NCBI GenBank assembly: GCA_002422455.1
Contig: DIVK01000028.1
Location: 1 to 10,050, forward strand
Direction of reading: 5' to 3'
Length of the DNA stretch: 10,050 nt
Source of the DNA: Rhodoferax sp. UBA6134
GTDB taxonomy: Bacteria; Pseudomonadota; Gammaproteobacteria; Burkholderiales; Burkholderiaceae_C
Part shown: one piece after another, positions 1 to 6,133 of the stretch
Layout: each line of letters starts with the position of its first letter
Position numbering within the stretch: position 1 is the stretch's first letter
Notes under the pieces: generated by a model
Database searches by the model: none
Seen by the model: only the letters and a program-made list of their open reading frames with translations
Told to the model about the DNA's origin: nothing
Program-made: the position numbers and the translations under genes

Positions 1-983
1 ATTTTGCTCACGGCGTCTTCGGGCGAAAGGATGCCGCCGACGCCGATGATGGGAAAGTCTTTTCCCAGGGCGGTGCGCAATTGGCGGATCACGCGGTTGC
101 TCATCTCCAGCACCGGCGCGCCCGACAGGCCGCCGGCTTCTTCAGCGTGTGGCAGGCCCTTGACCGCGTCACGGCTCAGCGTGGTGTTGGTGGCTACCAC
201 GCCATCCATCTTGTGGCGCTTGAGCGTGGCGGCGAGCACGTTCACCTGCGTTTCGTCCAGATCGGGCGCGATCTTCACGAAGATGGGCACGCGCCGGGGT
301 GACACGCCGCCTTGTCCATCCGGCTTGCCGTGTTGCTGCGCCAGTTCTTCGCGCTTGGCGGCGATGGCGCCGAGCAGGGCGTCGAGCGCTTCGTCGCTTT
401 GCAGTTCGCGCAGGTTTTTGGTGTTGGGGCTGGAGATGTTGACAGTGACGTAGTCGGCGTGCGGATAGACGCCGGCCAGCGCAACCAGGTAGTCATCGGT
501 GGCGCGCTCGATGGGGGTGGTGGCGTTCTTGCCGATGTTCAGGCCCAGCAGCATCGGGCTGCCCTGTGCCTTGCGGCGGAAGGTGGCTTTTTGCACGTTG
601 GCGATGAAGGCGTCCAGGCCGTCGTTGTTGAAGCCCAGGCGGTTGATGAGGGCGTTGGCCTGGGGCAGACGGAACATGCGCGGTTTGGGGTTGCCGGGTT
701 GCGCCAGCGGCGTGACGGTGCCGACCTCGACGAAGCCGAAACCCATGGCCCCCAGGCCGTCGATGCAGCGTGCGTTCTTGTCCAATCCGGCGGCCAAGCC
801 GACACGGTTGGGAAAAGTCAGGCCCGCCAGTTCAATCGGGTCTGCGATCCGGCTGGTGCAATAGGCCAGTTGCAAAGGAGTGCCTTGCAGGCCCGCCAGG
901 GCGCGCAGGGTCAACTCGTGGGCCGTCTCCGGATCCATACTGAATAAAAATGGGCGGGCGAGGGCGTAGGGGACGAGAGACAT
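1..983 (-). CDS. pyrD: Dihydroorotate dehydrogenase (quinone), class 2; 3' end cut by window edge
   Basis: Oxidises dihydroorotate to orotate with FMN and passes the electrons to membrane quinone, the fourth step of de novo UMP synthesis, at the inner face of the cytoplasmic membrane. About 327 codons are visible; E. coli PyrD has 336 residues, so only a short C-terminal piece is missing. Seen in the translation: the N-terminal helical quinone-access segment (MSLVPYALARPFLFSMDPE), the AAGLDKN motif that begins the FMN barrel, LINRLGFNNDG, and NISSPNT near residues 182-188. The second serine of NISSPNT (about S185) corresponds to the catalytic Ser175 of E. coli, which marks class 2. The visible end contains IIGVGGILSPEDA, the FMN phosphate-binding loop. 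The ATG at 983-981 is preceded by AGGAA with 7-nt spacing, which supports this start. It is divergent from rpiA. Confidence 0.96.
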   Translation of the reverse strand, partial: MSLVPYALARPFLFSMDPETAHELTLRALAGLQGTPLQLAYCTSRIADPIELAGLTFPNRVGLAAGLDKNARCIDGLGAMGFGFVEVGTVTPLAQPGNPKPRMFRLPQANALINRLGFNNDGLDAFIANVQKATFRRKAQGSPMLLGLNIGKNATTPIERATDDYLVALAGVYPHADYVTVNISSPNTKNLRELQSDEALDALLGAIAAKREELAQQHGKPDGQGGVSPRRVPIFVKIAPDLDETQVNVLAATLKRHKMDGVVATNTTLSRDAVKGLPHAEEAGGLSGAPVLEMSNRVIRQLRTALGKDFPIIGVGGILSPEDAVSK

Positions 984-1042
984 CGGATAATTCCTGCAAA
1001 GTTTTTTTGATGAAGTTTCTGTAAACCCTTCGATTTTCCCAG
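984..1042. promoter_or_regulatory. Short divergent pyrD/rpiA intergenic region
   Basis: Only 59 bp separate the two start codons. The pyrD ribosome binding site (AGGAA on the minus strand, 995-991) lies here. On the plus strand GATAAT at 986-991 resembles a -10 hexamer for rpiA, but I see no convincing -35 about 17 bp upstream. For pyrD no clear promoter fits in the gap, so its promoter may reach into the rpiA coding region. A five-codon reading frame (ATG at 1010, MKFL, TAA ending at 1024) precedes rpiA in the same frame and closes before it. No strong operator-like palindrome is visible. Confidence 0.4.
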
Positions 1043-1747
1043 ATGACAAATTGCAACTTTCGGTCCGGCGCGATTCTTTCGCAGGACGAACTCAAAACCC
1101 TGGTGGGCCGGGCGGCCCTCCAGTATGTGGCGTCCGGCGAAATCGTGGGAGTCGGTACCGGCTCCACCGTCAATAAATTTATTGAGGCGCTGGCGACCAT
1201 GAAGGGGAAAATCAAAGGGGCTGTGTCGAGTTCGCTGGCCACTACTGAGCGTCTGCTGGCGCTGGGTATTCCGGTGTTCGATGCCAACGACGTGGCCGAG
1301 CTGTCGGTTTACATCGACGGCGCCGACGAGATTGACGGCCAGGGTTTCATGATCAAGGGCGGTGGCGCGGCCCTGACGCGTGAAAAAATTGTGGCGGCTC
1401 AGTCGCGCAAGTTCGTCTGCATCGCCGACGAGTCCAAACTGGTCAACGCGCTGGGCAACTATCCCTTGCCGGTCGAGGTGATCCCGATGGCCGCGCAGCG
1501 GGTGATGCGGCAGTTCGCCGAGCTGGGCGGGCAAGCTCAGGTGCGACTCAACGGCGCTCAGCCCTTTGTGACGGACAACGGCCAGATCATTTTGGACGTG
1601 ACCGGTTTGAAGATCACCGATCCATTGGCCTTTGAGCTGCAGGTGAGTCAGTGGCCGGGGGTGGTGACGGTGGGCGTGTTCGCCGTCCAGAAAGCCCAGA
1701 TATGCCTGTTGGGCACGGCCAGCGGCGTCAAGACGCTGATGTTTTGA
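1043..1747 (+). CDS. rpiA: Ribose-5-phosphate isomerase A
   Basis: Interconverts ribose 5-phosphate and ribulose 5-phosphate in the non-oxidative pentose phosphate pathway, giving ribose for nucleotide synthesis; cytosolic. The protein has 234 residues against 219 in E. coli RpiA. The difference is mostly an N-terminal extension of about 11 residues (MTNCNFRSGAI) before the family start LSQDELKTLVG. Phosphate-binding loop VGVGTGST is at 35-42, SSSLATT at 62-68, DGADE at 92-96 and KGGGAALTREK at 105-115. By alignment with E. coli D81, D84, K94 and E103, the active-site residues are D92, D95, K105 and E114, all present. The start is less certain: no Shine-Dalgarno precedes ATG 1043, but an in-frame TAA at 1022-1024 rules out anything much longer and no later ATG keeps the conserved N-terminus. 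It converges with the DUF4124/glutaredoxin-like gene across 39 bp. Confidence 0.96.
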   Translation: MTNCNFRSGAILSQDELKTLVGRAALQYVASGEIVGVGTGSTVNKFIEALATMKGKIKGAVSSSLATTERLLALGIPVFDANDVAELSVYIDGADEIDGQGFMIKGGGAALTREKIVAAQSRKFVCIADESKLVNALGNYPLPVEVIPMAAQRVMRQFAELGGQAQVRLNGAQPFVTDNGQIILDVTGLKITDPLAFELQVSQWPGVVTVGVFAVQKAQICLLGTASGVKTLMF

Positions 1748-1786
1748 CCCGCTGCGGGGCCGGCCCTTGATGCTACCCCCGACGGA
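1748..1786. terminator. Convergent gap with short GC palindromes; possible weak bidirectional terminator
   Basis: This 39-bp gap lies between two converging stop codons. It holds CCCGCTGCGGG (1748-1758, 5-bp arms around one base) directly after the rpiA stop, overlapping GGGCCGGCCC (1757-1766, a perfect 10-bp palindrome). Neither is followed by a proper T-tract on either strand, so these are not textbook intrinsic terminators. They could still slow polymerase where two transcripts meet. The assignment is inferred from position and is weak. Confidence 0.25.
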
Positions 1787-2455
1787 TCAAAACCGGATGC
1801 CGGCCGGGTTGGATGGGCTGTCCTGCGTTGGTGGGCGGATGGGTTCTTCTGGCGTGCGCGGGGGCCGGCTTTCTTCTGATTTGGCGACGGAATCCGGTTT
1901 TTGTACCGTGACCAAAGGCGTCGCGGCCGCAGCCCGGTAGCCGGCGGGCAAGGTCGAAGATTTCGGGTAGCCCGCGGCGTCCAGAAACTGGGTCCATTCG
2001 GCATCAGAGAACCCCTTGATCTGCTGGTCGCCGATGGTCAAAAGGGGCAGCGAGCTCTCGCCGCTGAGGCGCTGCAAGGCGGCAGCGTCTTTGGCGCTGG
2101 TGATGGTTTTTTCGGTGAAGGGAACGCCCCGGCGGTTCAACAACGCGCGGCCCAGGTCGCACGGGGCGCAATTGTTGGAAATGTAGAGGGTCACCGGGTA
2201 TTTGCTGGCCACTTGGCGCAACGCGAACGGCAGCGTGGCACCCCCTGCGTCAACGGTCGTGCCGCCGGCACCTACAGCCGTGGCCTTGTCAGAGCTTGCC
2301 GGCGGTGTGTCGGAGAATGTGACCCGGCCATCCGGGCCCTTCACCCGGTAGATCGTCTGGGCCGGGGCCTGGCCTGCCGCCAGCAGCATGGCGCCGCCAA
2401 GGACGGCGCAGGTTGCCAGAAATTTCAGCTTGGTTTGATGGATGGTGTTTTTCAT
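1787..2455 (-). CDS. Exported DUF4124 protein with glutaredoxin-like CxxC domain
   Basis: A 222-residue protein. Residues 1-32 form a clear Sec signal peptide: basic start (KNTIHQTKLK), hydrophobic core at about 12-28, and APA before Q33 as the likely cleavage site. Residues about 34-58 (TIYRVKGPDGRVTFSDTPP) match the DUF4124 pattern common in betaproteobacterial and gammaproteobacterial envelope proteins. Residues about 86-165 resemble a thioredoxin-fold glutaredoxin domain: YPVTLYISNNCAPC with the CxxC at C96-C99, RGVPFTEKTI, and SLPLLTIGDQQIKGFSDAEW carrying the usual cis-proline position. The tail from about 195 is proline-rich and probably disordered. A periplasmic thiol-disulfide role is inferred; the substrate is unknown. 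The start was chosen because the signal peptide follows it and AGGGGGG lies 4 nt upstream (2466-2460). It lies 13 nt after prlC and is likely cotranscribed with it. Confidence 0.88.
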   Translation of the reverse strand: MKNTIHQTKLKFLATCAVLGGAMLLAAGQAPAQTIYRVKGPDGRVTFSDTPPASSDKATAVGAGGTTVDAGGATLPFALRQVASKYPVTLYISNNCAPCDLGRALLNRRGVPFTEKTITSAKDAAALQRLSGESSLPLLTIGDQQIKGFSDAEWTQFLDAAGYPKSSTLPAGYRAAAATPLVTVQKPDSVAKSEESRPPRTPEEPIRPPTQDSPSNPAGIRF

Positions 2456-2468
2456 GGCGCCCCCCTTT

Positions 2469-4508
2469 TTACTTGCGTTCCGCCATGCCCTGATGCCGCA
2501 GCAATGCGTCCAGAGCCGGTTCACGTCCGCGAAAGGCCTTGAACGATTCAATGGCCGGGCGGCTGCCGCCCGCTTCCAGAATGGCCTGCCGGTATTTTCT
2601 GCCGGTTTCGGCATTGGGCAAACCGTCCTGGCCGACGGTTTCCTCAAAGGCGGCATAGGCGTCGGCGCTCAACACCTCGGCCCACTTGTAACTGTAGTAG
2701 CCCGCTGCGTAGCCGCCGGCAAAAATGTGGCTGAAGGTGTGGGCCGTGCGGCTCCAGTCAGGCGGCTGGAGCACCGCCACTTCGGCGCGCACCTGCGCCA
2801 GCAGGGGCATCAGGTCCAGCGCGGGATCGTGGGCGGTGTGCAGCAGCATGTCAAACAGCGAAAATTCGATCTGGCGCAGGGTTTGCATGCCGCTTTGGAA
2901 GTTTTTGGCGGCCAGCATCTTGTCAAACAGTTCGCGTGGCAGCGGCGCGCCGGTGTCCACGTGCGCCGTCATGTGTCGCAACACGTCCCACTCCCAGCAG
3001 AAGTTTTCCATGAACTGGCTGGGCAGTTCCACTGCGTCCCACTCCACGCCGCTGATGCCGGAGACGTCTCGCTCGTTGACCTGTGACAGCAGGTGATGCA
3101 GTCCGTGGCCGAACTCGTGGAACAGGGTGGTGACATCGTCATGCGTCAGCAGCGCCGGTTTGCCGTCCATGCCTTCGGCAAAGTTGCACACCAGATGGGC
3201 CACCGGTGTTTGCAGTTGTTGGGTGTCCGGACGCAGCCAGCGCGCGCGCACGTCGTCCATCCAGGCGCCGCCGCGCTTGCCGTGGCGCGCTGACGGGTCC
3301 AGGTAGAACTGGCCGACCAGCTTGCCATCGCGTTCCAGACGGTAAAACTCGACGCTGGGGTGCCACACCGGCGCCGTGTCGTTGCGGATGTTCACGTCGA
3401 ACAGCGTTTCAACGATCTTGAACAGGCCGGCCAGCACCTTGGGCGCCGGAAAGTAGGGTTTGACTTCCTGCTCGCTGAAGGCGTAGCGTGCTTCCTTGAG
3501 CTTTTCGCTGACATAAGGCCAGTCCCAGGCCTGCGGGTCGGGCAGGCCCAGCTGGCGTGAGGCGAATTCGCGCAGATCGGCCAGGTCCTGCTCGGCGAAC
3601 GGCCGGGCCCTGACCGCCAGATCGCGCAAAAAGGAAATGACCTGCTGTGGCGACTCGGCCATTTTGGGCACTACCGAGAGTTCGCCGAAGTTGCGGTAGC
3701 CCAGCAGCCTGGCTTCTTCCAGCCGCAGTGCCAGCATTTCGGTGATCAGGGTGGAGTTGTCGAACTTGCGGCTTGCTGCGTCGGCCTGGTCGGAGGCACG
3801 GGTCACGTAGGCGCGGTAGAGCCGCTCGCGCAGGTCGCTGCGGCGGGCAAACTGCATCACCGGCAGGTAGCACGGCATCTTGAGCGTGAGCTTGTAGCCA
3901 TCCTTGCCTTCGGCCTTGGCCGCGGCTCGCGCGGCCTGCTGCACGTCGTCAGGCACGCCCTCCAGCTCGGATGCGTCGGCGTGGTAGGCGAAGGCATCGG
4001 TGGCGTCAAGCGCGTTTTCGCTGAACTTCTGGCTCAATTCGGCCTGCCGTTCCTGAATGGCAGCGAAACGCGCCCGGTCCGCCCCGGCCAGTTCGGCGCC
4101 ACCGAGTACAAAGTTGCGCATGGCATTTCTGTGGGCCTGGCGCTGCTCGGCATTGAGCGTGGCGGTGTCAATCGCCTTGTACTTGGCGTAGAGCCGTTCG
4201 TCGGCACCCAGCCGGGTAAAGAACTCGGTGATTTTGGGCAGCGATTCGTTGTAGGCGGCCCGCAGTTCGGGCGTGTCGGCCACGCTGTTGAGGTGGCTCA
4301 CGGCACCCCAGGCGCGCCCCAGCCTTTCAGTCGAAACGTCCAGCACGCAGGCAATGTCGTTCCAGCGCGCCGGGAAACCGGCGGCTGTGACGGTCTCCAG
4401 CGCAGCATTGGCCTGGGCGAGCAATTGGTCCACAGCCGGAGCCACGTGGCCGGGGGCAATCCGGTCAAACAGGGGCAAGTCATCGAAGGAGAGCAGGGGG
4501 TTGTTCAT
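2469..4508 (-). CDS. prlC: Oligopeptidase A, M3 family zinc metallopeptidase
   Basis: Cytosolic zinc endopeptidase that degrades short peptides, including cleaved signal peptides in E. coli. The protein has 679 residues, almost the same as E. coli PrlC (680). The zinc site is visible: HEFGH at 464-468, with E494 in AVELPSQ as the third ligand, 30 residues after H464 as in the thimet oligopeptidase pattern. The catalytic tyrosine/histidine loop HIFAGGYAAGYYSYKW spans about 594-609. The N-terminal helical half (MNNPLLSFDDLPLFDRI) is typical of the family. No signal peptide is seen. The ATG at 4508-4506 lies 6 nt after the folD stop with no strong Shine-Dalgarno, so translational coupling to folD is likely. 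All key residues are intact. Confidence 0.96.
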   Translation of the reverse strand: MNNPLLSFDDLPLFDRIAPGHVAPAVDQLLAQANAALETVTAAGFPARWNDIACVLDVSTERLGRAWGAVSHLNSVADTPELRAAYNESLPKITEFFTRLGADERLYAKYKAIDTATLNAEQRQAHRNAMRNFVLGGAELAGADRARFAAIQERQAELSQKFSENALDATDAFAYHADASELEGVPDDVQQAARAAAKAEGKDGYKLTLKMPCYLPVMQFARRSDLRERLYRAYVTRASDQADAASRKFDNSTLITEMLALRLEEARLLGYRNFGELSVVPKMAESPQQVISFLRDLAVRARPFAEQDLADLREFASRQLGLPDPQAWDWPYVSEKLKEARYAFSEQEVKPYFPAPKVLAGLFKIVETLFDVNIRNDTAPVWHPSVEFYRLERDGKLVGQFYLDPSARHGKRGGAWMDDVRARWLRPDTQQLQTPVAHLVCNFAEGMDGKPALLTHDDVTTLFHEFGHGLHHLLSQVNERDVSGISGVEWDAVELPSQFMENFCWEWDVLRHMTAHVDTGAPLPRELFDKMLAAKNFQSGMQTLRQIEFSLFDMLLHTAHDPALDLMPLLAQVRAEVAVLQPPDWSRTAHTFSHIFAGGYAAGYYSYKWAEVLSADAYAAFEETVGQDGLPNAETGRKYRQAILEAGGSRPAIESFKAFRGREPALDALLRHQGMAERK

Positions 4509-4514
4509 GGGGAT

Positions 4515-5378
4515 TCAGGTTGTGGTGCGCTCGGCGGCTTCAAGAGTGTTGACCAGCAGCATCGTGATCGTCATGGGGCCGACGCCGCCGGGCACCGGAG
4601 TGATGAAGCTGGCCACTTCCTTCACGCCGGCGAAGTCCACGTCACCGCAGAGTTTGCCCTCGTCGTTGCGGTTCATGCCGACGTCAATGACGATGGCGCC
4701 GGGCTTGACCATGTCGGCGGTCAGCACGTTGCGCTTGCCAACGGCCGCCACGATCACGTCGGCCTGCCGGGTGTGGTGGCCGATGTCGGTGGTGGCGCTG
4801 TGGCAAACGGTGACCGTGGCGTTGGCTTGCAGCAGCAGCAGCGCCATTGGTTTGCCCACCGTGTTGCTGCGCCCAATGACGACCGCGTGCTTGCCGCGCA
4901 GGTCGACGCCGGTGCTTTCGATCAGTTTCATGCAGCCATAGGGGGTGCAGGGCCGAAAACCGGGTTGCCCGGTCATCAGTTCGCCGGCGCTCAGGGTGGC
5001 GTAGCCATCGACGTCCTTGGTGGCGGAAATGGCTTCGATCACCTTGTGCGGGTTGATGTGTTTGGGCAGGGGCATCTGCACCAGGATGCCGTGGATCGCC
5101 GGGTCCGCATTGAGCGCGGCGATGCGCGCCAGCAGCGCGGTTTCGGTCAGTGTGGCTGCGTACTTCTCGAACACCGAATGAACCCCGGTATCCGAGCAGC
5201 CCTTGACCTTGTTGCGCACATAAACGGCGCTGGCCGGATCATCGCCCACCAGGATGACGGCCAGCCCGGGGGTGATGCCGCGGGCCTTGAGGGCCGCGAC
5301 GCGCATGGCCACTTCGGCACGCAGGCGGGTGGAGAGGGCGGTGCCATCGATGATCTGGCCGAAATTTCGAGTTGTCAT
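4515..5378 (-). CDS. folD: Bifunctional methylenetetrahydrofolate dehydrogenase / cyclohydrolase
   Basis: Converts 5,10-methylene-THF to 5,10-methenyl-THF (NADP-dependent) and then to 10-formyl-THF, supplying one-carbon units for purine and formyl-Met-tRNA synthesis; cytosolic. The protein has 287 residues, against 288 in E. coli FolD. Catalytic residues of the family are visible: Y53 and K57 in YVRNKVKGC, Q101 in LVQMPLP, and D124 in KDVDGY. The Rossmann NADP loop is VVIGRSNTVGKP and the C-terminal signature is PVPGGVGPMT. The start at MTTRNFGQIIDG is chosen because it gives the family N-terminus; the same frame runs 28 codons further upstream, but that stretch lies in a hairpin region and is not FolD-like. 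Only a weak Shine-Dalgarno is seen. A terminator-like hairpin ends about 20 nt before this ATG. The gene is followed by prlC after 6 nt. Confidence 0.96.
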   Translation of the reverse strand: MTTRNFGQIIDGTALSTRLRAEVAMRVAALKARGITPGLAVILVGDDPASAVYVRNKVKGCSDTGVHSVFEKYAATLTETALLARIAALNADPAIHGILVQMPLPKHINPHKVIEAISATKDVDGYATLSAGELMTGQPGFRPCTPYGCMKLIESTGVDLRGKHAVVIGRSNTVGKPMALLLLQANATVTVCHSATTDIGHHTRQADVIVAAVGKRNVLTADMVKPGAIVIDVGMNRNDEGKLCGDVDFAGVKEVASFITPVPGGVGPMTITMLLVNTLEAAERTTT

Positions 5379-5396
5379 GATTTCAATTTCATAAGT

Positions 5397-5431
5397 AAAA
5401 ACGCCCGCTGGTCCTGGTCGGGCGGGCGTTT
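5397..5431 (-). terminator. Rho-independent terminator-like hairpin between response regulator and folD
   Basis: On the minus strand this reads AAACGCCCGC (5431-5422), a 13-nt loop, GCGGGCGTTT (5408-5399), then more T to 5397. The 10-bp stem is perfect and GC-rich, with an A-tract before and a run of five T (5401-5397) at the 3' side. This is the classic intrinsic terminator layout for transcripts coming from the response regulator, whose stop codon lies about 40 nt upstream. On the plus strand the T-run is only three long, so it should work mainly in the minus direction. Its end lies about 18 nt before the folD ATG, which leaves almost no room for a folD promoter downstream of it. Confidence 0.75.
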
Positions 5432-5470
5432 GCAGCTCCAAAGATGAGGCTGTGCGGAACAACGCAGCCC

Positions 5471-6097
5471 TCAGGTTTTGGCAGCAGGTTGGCCCAGGGC
5501 GATTTTCAGGAGGTCGGCGACTGTGTTGGCGCTGAGCTTTTCCATGATGTTGGCGCGGTGCGCCTCCACCGTCTTGATGCTGATTCCCAGGTCGTCGGCG
5601 ATTTGCTTGTTCAGGCGGCCGGCCACGATGCGTTCCAGCACCTGCGTTTCGCGCAGCGTCAGCCGGGCCATGAGCGCATCACGGCTGGCCGCGCTCTGGT
5701 GCTCCGCGAAGGCGCTGTTGGCCTGCTCCAGCATGCGATCCACCAGCAACACCAGTTGCTCTTCATTGAAGGGTTTCTGGATGAAGTCCATCGCGCCTTT
5801 TTTCATGGTGTCCACGGCCATGGGCACGTCGCCGTGGCCGGTAATGAATACAATGGGCAGCGGCGAGTGGTTTTCGATCAGGTGGCTTTGCAGTTCAAGG
5901 CCGGTCATGCCGTTCATGCGGATGTCCACAATCAGACACCCTACCTTGCGTGCGTCGTAGCGGCTCAAAAATGATTCGGCCGAATCGAAGCAGCGCACGC
6001 GATAGTTTTTGCCTTCCAGCAGCCATTGAAGCGAGTCGCGAACCGCTTCATCGTCATCCACCACGTAGATCGTACCTTTTTTCGCTATCAAACTCAT
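5471..6097 (-). CDS. FixJ-type response regulator (REC + LuxR-type HTH)
   Basis: A 208-residue transcription factor activated by phosphorylation, partner of the adjacent kinase. The receiver domain covers about 8-122: acidic pocket D14-D15-D16, phosphoacceptor D58 (LIVDIRMNGMTG), T86 in FITGHGD and K108 in QKPF, all canonical. The C-terminal LuxR/FixJ HTH is at about 145-200 (LTLRETQVLERIVAGRLNKQ, then IADDLGISIKTVEAHRANIM). The domain order and the GHGD and KPF motifs place it in the FixJ/DctR/TtrR group. The ATG at 6097-6095 lies 36 nt after the kinase stop. That gap contains a small GC hairpin (CCGGG 6105-6109 / CCCGG 6116-6120) and no strong Shine-Dalgarno. The target genes cannot be read from the protein; the divergent aceE promoter is a positional candidate only. 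Confidence 0.93.
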   Translation of the reverse strand: MSLIAKKGTIYVVDDDEAVRDSLQWLLEGKNYRVRCFDSAESFLSRYDARKVGCLIVDIRMNGMTGLELQSHLIENHSPLPIVFITGHGDVPMAVDTMKKGAMDFIQKPFNEEQLVLLVDRMLEQANSAFAEHQSAASRDALMARLTLRETQVLERIVAGRLNKQIADDLGISIKTVEAHRANIMEKLSANTVADLLKIALGQPAAKT

Positions 6098-6133
6098 GCT
6101 GTGACCGGGGTCTGACCCGGGTGTCCTTGGTTA

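Noticed and set aside
312..947. A 211-codon open frame on the plus strand, opposite pyrD
   Set aside because: It overlaps PyrD including the catalytic NISSPNT region and has no recognisable domain.
911..1534. A 207-codon minus-strand frame across the pyrD/rpiA junction
   Set aside because: It covers the well-supported RpiA active site and the pyrD start, and its product resembles no known family.
3981..5447. A 488-codon open frame on the plus strand, opposite prlC and folD
   Set aside because: It lies antisense to two well-supported enzymes with full catalytic motifs. Its composition (rich in G, H, Q, V, D) is the usual shadow of GC-rich coding DNA, and I see no domain or ribosome binding site.
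6105..6120. GC hairpin between kinase and response regulator (CCGGG / CCCGG)
   Set aside because: It has only five base pairs and no T-tract. It may affect translation slightly, but it is too small to call a terminator or regulatory RNA.
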